Assembly (NCBI RefSeq): GCF_035046485.1
Contig: NC_085137.1
Coordinates: forward strand, 442,622,334-442,686,333
Length of the DNA: 64,000 nucleotides
Direction: 5' to 3'
Source of the DNA: Aedes albopictus
Lineage: Eukaryota > Arthropoda > Insecta > Diptera > Culicidae
This document shows positions 14,301-21,959 of the stretch, in pieces. Each line of letters begins with the position of its first letter. Position 1 is the stretch's first letter. The notes beneath the pieces are model-generated. The model saw nothing but the letters and a program-made list of their open reading frames with translations, searched no databases and was not told where the DNA came from. A program made the position numbers and the translations under genes.

Positions 14301-17300
14301 CAGCAATCCCTACTAGGATTTCTCTAGAAATTACTATTATAATACCTTCCGGAATTTATCTAGGGATTTGTCTTGAGATTTCTATTGGGATTCGTTCAGG
14401 AATGCCAGTTGAAATTTTCCAAGACAATCTTCTTGGGATCCTTCCAGAACTTTCTCCGGTGATTGCTCCAGGAATTCTTTCAGCGATTTTAGCCAGGGAT
14501 TCTTCGATAAATTCTGCATGCGATTCCTTCAGAAACTAGTTTTGGCCTACCTCCAGAAATTTCGGCTGAGATCCCTCAAGCAATGCCTCCTACGATTCTA
14601 CCAGCAATTAGTCCTAGGACTCCTCCAGCAATTCCAACTGGTGTACCTCGATGAAATCATCTAGGGATTCCTCTTGCGATTGCTCCTGGCATTCTTGCTG
14701 AGATTCTTCGAGCAATCTTCTTGGCAGTCCTAATTTCTCCTGCGGTTCCTTCAAGGACTCACTCCTTCATGGATTTCTCCAAAATATCTCTACCGATTCA
14801 TTCAGGGGTTACTATCGGCATTTCTCCTGGTATATGTTCAATCTTCACTTAGGATTCCTCCAGGTATTCCTGATGGGATTTCACTAGAAAATCTTTTAGG
14901 GATTTCCTCTATAGATATTAGGATTCCTTCAGCTGGAACTCCTGGAGGATGGCCAAGAGGAATTCCTGGAGGAACCCCAGGAGAAATTTATGGGGAATTT
15001 TTGAATAAAACCCCTCGATAAAATTTCTGGAAAATTCTTAGAAGGATTCTGGGAGGTATAATTGTAGAAAAATTCAGCAGAAATCCTAGGAGGATTTGTT
15101 TTAGGAAACTATATGGGAATCTCTAAAGAAATCCCATCAGGAATGCCTGGAGCAATCCAAAGAAAAAAAAACCTGGAGGAATACCTAGAGAAGTCCCTAG
15201 AAGAAGAAGAAGAAGAAGAATAAGAATAAGAAGAAATATTCTGCAGGAATCGATGAAGGAAGCTCTGCAGAAAACGCTGGGGGAATTTCTGAAAGAATCT
15301 CAAGAATGCCAGGAAAAATTCGTAAAGGAATTACTTGAAGAATTCTTGGAGGCACCTTAGTTAGAATTTCTGGAGGAATTGCTAGAAAACGGCAGGAGGA
15401 ATTGATTGAGAGAAGGAAGGCCAAGAGGTATTTCTGTATGAGTTCCATGAGCAATTTCTGGATAGAATCTCTGGAGGAATTCCTGGATGAGTCTTCGAAG
15501 AAACTCCTGGAAGAACAACCGAAGGAATGTCTGCAACAATTCCAGAAGATAGCGTGGAAGGAAGTGCAAGTAAAATTGGTGATATTATTCAGAGCTTTCG
15601 ATGCCAAAAGTTTGGACATGGAATGGATATGAAAGCAAAGTGTATCAAGTGTGGGGAATTGCATCTTATAAAGGATTGCAGTTTTCCGTTCCGCACACCA
15701 AACGGGGATCGTTCGAAAATCTGGTGCGCAAACTGTAGCCAGAATCACAGGATCTTTCATCGGATCACATTCCTGTTGTGTTCACAATCAATGCTGCTGC
15801 CCCCTTCAAGAGAGAACTACGACAGCACAAAAACTACATACGTTCCGACTATGGATAGTAGAGTAAACTCTACTATACTCTACTATCTGTAGTGCCAACT
15901 GGTTCGTCTTCTCGAACTCAGTCTCAAGAGGCTTGGACCTTACAACTCCCCTAATCAATGGCTTGGACTCCAAAGATAAAATTGACACCGCCATTGCCAC
16001 GTTTGTAGCCGTTCTAATTGAAACAGAAAGAGTTTCTGTTCCAGTCACCAGCAGAAGTGTTCGAAAGTGTGAGGTTCCAGATCGTATCAAACTACTAATT
16101 CTTTTGCGACGAAGACAGTATTGCCGTACAAAACACTCATTCCTGAGAGGAATTGCTGAACAGCTCAATTTACAAATTCGTGAAGAAAGTGCAGCACACA
16201 GTTCCAAAATTTTGGGACTACTACATACCCGGAATCTAGCCAATGGAAGTAGTAAGTTTTGAAAAACAAGTAACCAAGCATCCTAGGAACAAAATCAAAT
16301 ATGTACCAACTCTTCGACATGGGAACCGGCTCGTGATATCTGATCTGGAAAGGGAAAATACATTGGCAGACCACTTTGCCCACGCCCACAACAATCAACT
16401 CCCTATAGTGATCCGGAAACAACATAAGGGGTCGTACACAAATTATGTCACGCTTTTAGGGGGGAGGGGGGGTTTTGCAGAACGTGACGACCCTTACGAA
16501 AAATATTGAGGTCCTATACAAAAAGTGTGACATAGCGGGGAGAGGGGTTGAAAAAGGTCGATTTTTGCGTGACATAATTTGTGTATCACCCCTAAGAAGT
16601 GCGTAACACGATGGAAGATTTGGCCAGTACCGCCTGACCCTACAGAGCTTCTTTTCTACAAATGCGTGTTTAGGCCTGTCCTCACATACGGGTGCCCAAT
16701 CTGGGAAAAATGTGCGTTGTCCCGCCTTCGAAGACTGCAAATTGAGCAGATTAAGCTACTTGATGTTAGATTTAAGTTCTTGGTAGGTATCCAACAGAAA
16801 TAGCTGAAATTGACACAATATTTTGCTTTGCAGAGGCATCATCAGCAAAATTCAGTTTATCTTGCGAAATGCCTCATAATCCACTTATTGACACAAGGAT
16901 ACTCTATGCCCAAGGAAAACAAAGTAATTTCTTTTACAAAACGATATTTCACTGACCGAGAATCGAACCCGTCACCCTGGAGTTCATTGCCTGCAATCGC
17001 ATACGACGGACGTGTTTCATACTCCTCTCTTAAACCTATTGGAAATCGACGAAAAATCATGTCTGCTGCGCGTGAAAACGTCTTAGTTGTCGACGTGAGT
17101 GTGCTTCCAGTGCGTCCCGATATTGGGAAAGTAAAGGCATTCTTAGAAACGGAAATTCATCTTGATTATGCTTTGGTCAAGAGTATACAATTACATCATA
17201 CTCGTAATTGTATACTGATCGAAATGGTGGACAAAAAGGTTGCTTCGCGCTATCAATTGGAGCACAATTGTAAGCGTACAATTGTTGTTTCCAATAAAGC

Positions 17301-18655
17301 ATACAAAATACCTGTGTATGTGGATGGTGATGCGGTTACCGTGCGCGTTAACGACCTCCCTTCAACGGTGAGCAACGAAGCTATCACCGAAAGTATGTTG
17401 CAGTTTGGAGAAGTGATTTCTATTAGGAGTGAAACATGGAAACACTATTTCCCAGGGATTCCTAATGGCGTAAGGGTGCTAAGGATGAATCTCTTCCGTG
17501 ACATACCATCAAACATATCAATCGCAAACGAAAACACAACAATATCCTATCCGCACCAGCCAAGTCGGCGGTACAGCCCAGACGCACATCAAAATAAAAA
17601 TTACACAGAACCACGAGGAGTCGCCGACGCAGCCCCAACAACAGTAGCTACAACCGAGCTGTTCACTCGGGACGATTTTCCCCCGCTGAGCGGCGAGCAA
17701 TCATCATCATCTAAACCTACTACTGCAGAGCAAAAAACACACAACGACGACGAGTGGACGGACGTAGAGGACAATGGAAGCTCATCAAGCGACTACAATG
17801 AAGTGACAAACAAACGCAGGCGATCGAATCGAAAGGCGAACGAAGCCAAGAAAGTTTGCGCAAACCAGTGTTCCCTCAACGCGGAGCACGGGGAAACAGT
17901 TGATTTTTGTTTGAAAGAAAAAAGTGCTTTGAAAAATAAAAGCGGGAAGGGTGCTAGTTTTACTTCATGTAGTAAAAAATGATTATCGGCCCTGTAAAGC
18001 TGAACACGGCGGGTGGGCCTTTAAATAAACGGTTGGATAAAAAAAAAAAAAAAAGAACCCGTCACCCTCAGCATAGTCATGCTGAATACCTTACCCACGG
18101 CTTAAAAGCCCTGGCTAAAGGGGCCCTACCGTGCTATGACTAAGAAACGTGACAAATTTGGATGCCAAAAGGTGACTGTTTGTCATATCCGAGACAAACA
18201 ATTTAAACTACATGTAGTGCTCACAGTCCAAACATAACTTTTGTGTTACCTTTGATTGCATCAGAAACCGTTAGGAATTTCAAGGGCAAGCCCCAAAGCG
18301 TTTGGATATCCTTATTCGGGCCCTTATACTTACAGCAAGCTGGAATTGTGCATCATCTGAACCACCTCGCCGATGGCCGCCAGCTTCTCCTCCGGAATGT
18401 TCAACCAGTGATTGAAGGCCAGTGCCATCTTGGCCCGGAACTGCTTGCCCGGAATTTGCTGAATGTAGGCGAACGGTTCCAGCAGTATCTAAACAAAAAC
18501 ATACGGAAGTGAATTAGCGTCGCCAAAATAAGGGGGACGATTCACAGCTGATAACAGCAACGTTTTATCCATACCGCGTCCTGTTCCTTCTGTAGCGATT
18601 GATCCCGACACTTTTCCAGGATTTCGTTGAACTCGTCCATGTCGAACTTGGCCAT
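5350..18655 (-). CDS. GGPPS: Geranylgeranyl diphosphate synthase (type III), six exons
   Basis: It condenses farnesyl diphosphate with isopentenyl diphosphate to make geranylgeranyl diphosphate for protein prenylation; the Drosophila orthologue is quemao. Exons on the minus strand are 18655-18575, 18488-18334, 6274-6130, 6064-5704, 5640-5513 and 5442-5350. Every junction has GT and AG, and phases agree throughout, giving 963 bases and 320 residues, a normal length. The first Asp-rich motif is DDIED, at the start of exon 3, within [15 protein letters not shown]. The second region is [10 protein letters not shown] in exon 4, the DDYxN form of animal GGPPS. I chose the ATG that starts MAKFDMDEF; the frame stays open upstream to 18793, so a longer N-terminus cannot be excluded. 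Intron 2 (18333-6275) is about 12 kb and packed with repeats, while introns 3-5 are only 63-72 bases. Intron 5 uses the weak donor GTCTGT. Confidence 0.95.
6860..7260. repeat. GCGTTTCA-type minisatellite, first block (GGPPS intron)
   Basis: Repeated variants of GCGTTTCAAAGCG, GTTTCAGGAG and TTTCAGAGGC make up this block. The same vocabulary returns at 10575-11240, including a nearly identical stretch of about 75 bases (7155-7230 and 10581-10655). The two blocks are probably parts of one array separated or duplicated around later insertions. Confidence 0.75.
7265..8300 (-). pseudogene. Decayed LOA/I-like LINE remnant in GGPPS intron 2
   Basis: Sequence from about 7270 to 7820 matches the 3' end of the LINE at 42285-45935, including the phrase CTCCAGAGGCACGTT and the same 3' UTR order. 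At about 7830 it jumps to sequence that matches that LINE's reverse transcriptase region (about 45420-45920), so the RNase H part is deleted. The reading frame is broken at several points, and only fragments such as the 7822-8127 frame remain. Its lower edge has a short tandem of TATCAGG units, which would be the 3' tail on the minus strand. A small MITE is inserted at 7497-7650. Confidence 0.75.
7497..7650. mobile_element. MITE, 154 bp, TAA target duplication (PIF/Harbinger-like)
   Basis: Ends are GGGTTCATTCACA and, inverted, GGGCTTGTTCACA, and it is flanked by TAA at 7494-7496 and 7651-7653. The related LINE at 42530 lacks the insert at the matching place, which supports the boundaries. There is no coding capacity. 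A 3-bp TWA duplication is typical of PIF/Harbinger. Confidence 0.7.
8369..9248. mobile_element. MITE-like element, 880 bp, with GGGGCAAGATGAGCACC termini
   Basis: The left end reads GGGTAGGGCGGGGCAAGATG. The right end read inverted is GAGTAGGACGGGGTAAGATG. TA flanks both ends (8367-8368 and 9249-9250). The terminal phrase GGGGCAAGATGAGCACC or a variant also recurs inside, near 8531, 8552, 8850 and 9207, in both orientations. There is no reading frame of note and the interior is AT-rich. Confidence 0.75.
9439..9731. mobile_element. CACAGAG-family MITE, copy 1
   Basis: This 293-bp element starts CACAGAGAACAGACATCC and ends with the inverse of CACAGAGAACCGACATCC. It is flanked by ATCAAAC at 9432-9438 and 9732-9738, an exact 7-bp direct repeat. 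It matches the copies at 9838 and 11382 along the whole length. The short frames inside are not genes. Confidence 0.85.
9838..10130. mobile_element. CACAGAG-family MITE, copy 2
   Basis: This 293-bp copy of the element at 9439 lies only 106 bases beyond it in the same orientation. The flanking duplication is CTGTGAA at 9831-9837 and 10131-10137, again exactly 7 bp. The different duplications show that the two copies are separate insertions and not a tandem duplication. Confidence 0.85.
10138..10570. other. Unassigned dispersed-repeat-like sequence
   Basis: This GC-richer stretch contrasts with its AT-rich surroundings and sits between a MITE and a minisatellite. It looks like the end of a retroelement, but I recognise no protein, TIR or tail and leave it unassigned. 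Confidence 0.3.
10575..11240. repeat. GCGTTTCA-type minisatellite, second block
   Basis: It has the same building phrases as 6860-7260 (GCGTTTCAAAGCG, TTCAGAGGC, GTTTTAGGGG). The frame at 10998-11219 is repeat-driven. Confidence 0.75.
11382..11664. mobile_element. CACAGAG-family MITE, copy 3
   Basis: This 283-bp copy has ends CACAGAGAACAGACATCC and the inverse. The flanking duplication is TTGGTAG at 11375-11381 and 11665-11671, exactly 7 bp. Confidence 0.85.
11672..12093. other. Intronic sequence with no gene
   Basis: I see no coding or terminal-repeat structure. The part around 11875-12085 contains TTGGCCATTTTGGAA twice, a phrase that reads like a degraded dispersed repeat. Confidence 0.35.
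12094..12240. mobile_element. Short CpG-rich hairpin MITE, 147 bp
   Basis: The termini are a perfect inverted repeat of more than 30 bases beginning CAGGCTTATTCTGCGCGGCG. Inside, further GTGAGACG/CGTCTCAC pairs let most of the element fold back. The flanks share AAT on both sides, so a 3-bp duplication is possible. There is no coding capacity. Confidence 0.8.
12380..12765 (-). mobile_element. tRNA-derived SINE
   Basis: Read on the minus strand, the head (12765-12690) contains a tRNA-like stretch with the B-box GGGTTCGATCCC and an A-box-like GGCGCAATTGG, with a possible anticodon stem-loop between. About 300 bases of non-tRNA body follow, down to about 12380. The tRNA part lacks a clean acceptor stem and continues straight into the body, so this is a SINE and not a functional tRNA. 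It resembles Feilai-type Aedes SINEs, a family name I give from memory. Confidence 0.65.
12860..15560. repeat. Second TTCCTCCAGGAATT-type minisatellite (GGPPS intron)
   Basis: The vocabulary is that of 1-3880 (GGATTCCTCCAGG, TTCTCCAGGAATT) but more diverged. Orientation switches near 14940, where the complementary phrases (GGAATTCCTGGAGG) take over up to about 15560. A non-repeat island sits at about 13990-14130. All open frames here are repeat-driven. Confidence 0.75.
15190..15236. repeat. (GAA)n microsatellite
   Basis: A run of AGAAGAAGAAG units followed by AATAAG variants, inside the inverted part of the minisatellite. Confidence 0.8.
15565..16800 (+). pseudogene. Jockey/I-type LINE remnant (gag zinc knuckles and RT pieces)
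   Basis: The 15527-15892 frame shows RCQKFGHG, then [13 protein letters not shown] (C-x2-C-x4-H-x4-C), then WCANCSQNH, the arrangement of zinc knuckles in LINE ORF1 gag proteins. After a break, 15933-16425 reads like the linker between endonuclease and RT in such elements ([20 protein letters not shown], later LADHFA). From 16596 a piece of the RT C-terminus follows ([21 protein letters not shown]). The endonuclease and the catalytic RT core are absent, so several deletions have occurred. A MITE at 16428-16592 splits it. The exact clade is uncertain. Confidence 0.7.
16428..16592. mobile_element. MITE, 165 bp, TAA target duplication (PIF/Harbinger-like)
   Basis: Ends are GGGGTCGTACACAAATTATG and, inverted, GGGGTGATACACAAATTATG, with the inverted repeat continuing to about 26 bases. 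TAA lies at 16425-16427 and 16593-16595. It is inserted in the LINE remnant. Confidence 0.85.
16979..18054 (+). mobile_element. ORF1-only poly(A) retroposon, 1,076 bp, with 14-bp TSD
   Basis: The flanking direct repeat GAACCCGTCACCCT occurs exactly at 16965-16978 and 18055-18068. The element ends in 16 A residues (18039-18054), begins with an 80-base 5' UTR, and carries a single complete frame (17059-17982). No RT or endonuclease is present. Exact TSD, poly(A) and intact frame indicate target-primed retrotransposition of a short RNA, with machinery supplied by another LINE. It landed in the T-arm of a SINE. Confidence 0.85.
17059..17982 (+). CDS. LINE ORF1-like nucleic-acid-binding protein without zinc knuckles
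   Basis: It encodes 307 residues starting [12 protein letters not shown]. Residues about 1-150 resemble the N-terminal half of ORF1 proteins of LOA/Jockey-type LINEs: a small alpha/beta segment followed by an RRM-like segment with [18 protein letters not shown] and [14 protein letters not shown]. In the ORF1 proteins I know, this is followed by CCHC knuckles. Here the chain instead passes after ISYPHQPS into a Ser/Asp-rich tail with a basic patch ([15 protein letters not shown]) and no CCHC. The frame extends upstream into the SINE to 16810, but the ATG at 17059 lies inside the element, 80 bases from its 5' end. Its role is inferred from resemblance only. Confidence 0.65.
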   Translation: MSAARENVLVVDVSVLPVRPDIGKVKAFLETEIHLDYALVKSIQLHHTRNCILIEMVDKKVASRYQLEHNCKRTIVVSNKAYKIPVYVDGDAVTVRVNDLPSTVSNEAITESMLQFGEVISIRSETWKHYFPGIPNGVRVLRMNLFRDIPSNISIANENTTISYPHQPSRRYSPDAHQNKNYTEPRGVADAAPTTVATTELFTRDDFPPLSGEQSSSSKPTTAEQKTHNDDEWTDVEDNGSSSSDYNEVTNKRRRSNRKANEAKKVCANQCSLNAEHGETVDFCLKEKSALKNKSGKGASFTSCSKK

Positions 18656-19082
18656 TCTGCTGATTGGTTCGGGGTCCTTTGGAACCGAGCGCTGAATAGT
18701 ATGTGGACGAAATCTAACTAATTTGGGCTCACTTTGGGCGAAGCTACACCAACAATGTTGAAAACTATTTGCTACTACTATCACTGACTTCAACTAGTTT
18801 AGATAGAAACTAAACTAGGATGTTTGAACATTGATTTAGCTTCGAAAATTCCCACTAGAATCTTTCGCCACCACCGACGAGGCAACCGCGATAAAGCGAA
18901 CGAAAAGTAAATAGATGCGACGAACGCAACCGATGATGACGGACTGATGACTTGCTGATTGGAAATGTCAAATTTAAAAAGAATCATCATAAATGTTTTA
19001 GCTATCCAACACCAGAGGGCCGTGCGCGCTGGGAGCTGCGATGTTTTTACACACAGATAGTTTTCCACTCAGTAACTGAGTG
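18656..19082. other. Upstream region of GGPPS
   Basis: It contains the presumed promoter and 5' UTR of the minus-strand GGPPS gene. The GGPPS frame remains open to 18793. I could not place a convincing TATA box or initiator, and no other gene is visible. Confidence 0.4.
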
Positions 19083-19091
19083 GTTATTACT

Positions 19092-19464
19092 ATAGACACT
19101 ATAGATTCCATAGACTCGCGGAGACATGGTTGAGCAATACGATTTTAGTGTGTTTTACCATGAATTTAGAGTGTACCGAGCAAATATGACGTCACGCAAT
19201 CCATTGTCGCTATTGAAATCGTGACGTCATGCTCGTTTGGCTACACGAACTGACAGTTCGTTTGGCTACAGTTGTCTACGCCTCCGCGAGTCTATGGAAT
19301 CTATAGAGCTTGCTGACGTTTATTCACCTCTCTCTTTCAAGCATGCAGGCGGGATAGGATTTATTTTCATCGGGAAACCTTTCCTGATGACAACAAATCC
19401 TATTCCGCCTGCATGTTTGAAAGAGAAAGGTGAATAAACGTCAGCAAGCTCTATAGTGTCTATA
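19092..19464. mobile_element. Foldback element, 373 bp, with nested inverted repeats
   Basis: The outer ends are ATAGACACTATAGA and, inverted, (T)ATAGACACTATAGAG. GTTATTACT flanks both sides (19083-19091 and 19465-19473), a 9-bp direct repeat. Inside are two further hairpins: one pairs CATAGACTCGCGGAG near 19110 with CTCCGCGAGTCTATG near 19274, and the other pairs about 19298-19365 with about 19392-19456 (phrase GCTTGCTGACGTTTATTCAC). It sits about 0.4 kb upstream of GGPPS. The 9-bp TSD would suit a Mutator-like origin, but that is inference. Confidence 0.75.
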
Positions 19465-19473
19465 GTTATTACT

Positions 19474-19895
19474 CATAACACGTCTTTTGTTAATTATCCC
19501 ACTAATTTTTTGATTGCGGCGAGCATTACGGGTAACGGGTAAATATTACCCGTTGCAAGAAAATAGAGAGCGAAAAAGGTGCAAAATCGCTAATAGACCT
19601 CCGCTGGTATGTTTAATCGTTATGGTGTCTTCTACAATAAGTGCGCGAATTGGCCAAGGAATACTGCGCCGAAAACACCGAAATGATTTTTCTTACAGGC
19701 GGAGATGTATGGGTGATTGCGCGTACAAATTTTCGCGCAACGCATAATGAGCCATTTTACGAGACGTTTCAGAACAGCTGATCGCAGCAGCGGCGTCAAC
19801 TGACAGAATTCCACGCACGTTTGTTTTGCTGGAATATCGTGTAATTTTTGAAAAGGTACTTTTTCGATAAATTGGAGATATGAGAAATTTGAGCC
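19474..19895. other. Intergenic, nothing recognised
   Basis: I see no coding region, tandem array or terminal repeats here. Confidence 0.3.
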
Positions 19896-19898
19896 TAA

Positions 19899-20120
19899 GA
19901 GCCGATGCACACGGGCGGTGCGTCCACGCAGCGTGCACGCAAGTGCGTCCTGAGTTACACACAATCAAATGGGAGGATGCACACGAGAACGCAACGCTAC
20001 CGCACCGCAACCGCGCCGCACCGTGTGCGGCACGCAATGTCAACGCATGCCCCACAGGAACGCTGCGGCGACGCAGCGTGAATTCACGCGGCGTCAATTA
20101 ACGCTCGTGTGCATCGGCTC
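19899..20120. mobile_element. GC-rich MITE, 222 bp, TAA duplication (PIF/Harbinger-like)
   Basis: Ends are GAGCCGATGCACACG and its exact inverse. TAA lies at 19896-19898 and 20121-20123. The interior is unusually rich in CpG compared with its surroundings (GCACGCAAGTGCG, GACGCAGCG). Confidence 0.8.
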
Positions 20121-20416
20121 TAAATATGCTCAAAAGCTGTCGTAAAAGCAATACAAAACTGAATAATTAATCAGGTAATTTTTCCGTTGCGATTCACTCG
20201 TTAACTTGCGAAAAAAAATTAAATAAAAATTTCTAATTATGGTTTTAGCCAGTTTCAAAAACTACGCTTGACTTGCGCGCAGTCATTAACCATCATCAAC
20301 CGGATGATGATTGAAAACGTAAACATCAGAGCGCGTACTTCTGTCGTTTGACTAGCCTCATAAAATAGTCTATACATAAATACTTTATGGTATAGAATAA
20401 CCGACTTGTTTACTTA

Positions 20417-20796
20417 CACGGAAAATCCAAACTACCTAATTTTTGGGTCGATTTTACTCAAAATTGAATATATCGAATAAACTCGTTACCCAAAATTAGG
20501 TTGTTTTCCCTCTCTGGCTCACCGATGTTGTCAAAAACAAACAGAGATGCATCTACCCAAAGGGGGTCCTTGACCAAAATAAGCCAATTTTGGGTAAATG
20601 TCGGTTTACTCAAAATTGAGTTAAATGAGGGGGATCTTAGGTTGAATTTACCTACTCTTTATTATATTTTTTAGCTGGGGGTAAAGGCAATCTACCTAGC
20701 GTGAGTTTAATCGATTTACTCAAATTTTGGCTTATTGGGCCGAACTATGGAATTGCGTCAGAAGAACTCAATTTTGGGTAGTTTGGCGGTTCCGTG
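20417..20796. mobile_element. TA-type MITE, 380 bp, CACGGAA termini
   Basis: Ends are CACGGAAAATCCAAACTACC and, inverted, CACGGAACCGCCAAACTACC. TA flanks both sides. The interior repeats the phrase TTTACTCAAAATTGAG and variants. It is related in its CACGG ends and its CTCAAAAT motif to the larger element at 57084-58092. Confidence 0.75.
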
Positions 20797-20798
20797 TA

Positions 20799-21955
20799 CT
20801 ATTTCCTGTGTTGATTGACGTGTGAACAAATGTTTTCAATAATCGAGCTTTTTGTGCAACGCAGGACTTGCGTTAAGGTCTGAGGTCACGCTCCTCGTGA
20901 GAGAGAGAGGATTCTTCGATTTTGGGAACTTCAATCGTAATATCTCGAATATGAAGCCAAATATTACAATTTCCACAAGACAATCTCTTCAAAATATATT
21001 TTAGAATATTCAGTGAAAATTTCATGATCTTAGACTTAGCCAAATTTGAATTTATTAGAAAAGAGTAAACTGTTGTCAAAAGCTGTTTTCGCCACCTTGA
21101 CACTTGTTTCTAATATTTGAAGTAGTTAGAGGCATTTGATCGCAAAATCGTCCCGACAATCTCTGAGGATATTTCTTATGATCATTTTAGTCCAAAAAAA
21201 AGTACGCTAACTATGGTACATTTTTAGTAGTCTGCATTTCATTTCAGTAAAAATCTAAAAATTGTGATGAAACTTCTCTCATATGAGAGAAATTATTTTC
21301 TCATTTTCTCCGCTCGTAACAGACAAACAAGAGCACATGGAATTGTGGTGGGGTTCAGGGTTACCAGGATTGGTCATGCGCATAACACGCAAAGTTGCAT
21401 TTCTAACAATAATATTTACATATTACATATAGTTATTTATTTCGCTTTAGAATATTTATCATCTTTCTAAAGTAACGACCAAAATGGAACTGAGCCTGCT
21501 TTAGTTTTCTATGAGAACTTCCTCGGTTGTTGGTTGAGAGCTTACTTTGCCAATCGATCATTTTTCGTTTGTGAGGAATTCACTCTATAACCAAGGAAGT
21601 CCAGAATATATTATCCAATGAGAAAAGATCCTGGCTCGACCGAAAAAAGTGTTATTCCAATATCGTACTTCGTTTAGCCAAAGATGGCAACCCTATGTTG
21701 CTCACAATGATGATCCTCTGTATGTTGCTCTGCGTTTGCTCCCACGGTGCGTTTAGTGGAACACGCTTTGACTGCAAGAATATATACGAAATGCACAACT
21801 TACAAATACTAAATAATATATCAAGTTCGTTAGAAGTCAATTCACTTATGATTTTCCTGTTCAGATACACTGGGCAATATCTCTAAATGTATGCCCCATG
21901 GTATGTGGCCACTTCCAAATGTTAACCGAATTTTGTCATACGTCAATCAATTTGG
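20799..21955. other. Intergenic AT-rich sequence, nothing recognised
   Basis: Only short chance frames occur. There is no tandem array until the satellite begins at about 21960. Confidence 0.4.
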
Positions 21956-21959
21956 ATAA

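Larger units (their letters stand above)
16850..18145 (-). mobile_element. tRNA-related SINE split by a retroposon
   Basis: On the minus strand the head (about 18145-18069) has a tRNA-like arm with CAGCATGACTATGCTG as a stem-loop. The B-box GGGTTCGATTCTCGG straddles the insertion, and the body continues from 16978 down to about 16850, with the phrase GGGCATAGAGTATCC. The interrupting element occupies 16979-18054. The lower boundary is approximate. Confidence 0.6.

Noticed and set aside
18053..18145. Second tRNA-like region
   Set aside because: It is the head of a SINE split by a retroposon and cannot form a complete tRNA.
18243..18512. Plus-strand frame of 89 codons
   Set aside because: It is the complement of GGPPS exon 2, whose minus-strand reading has family motifs and splice sites.
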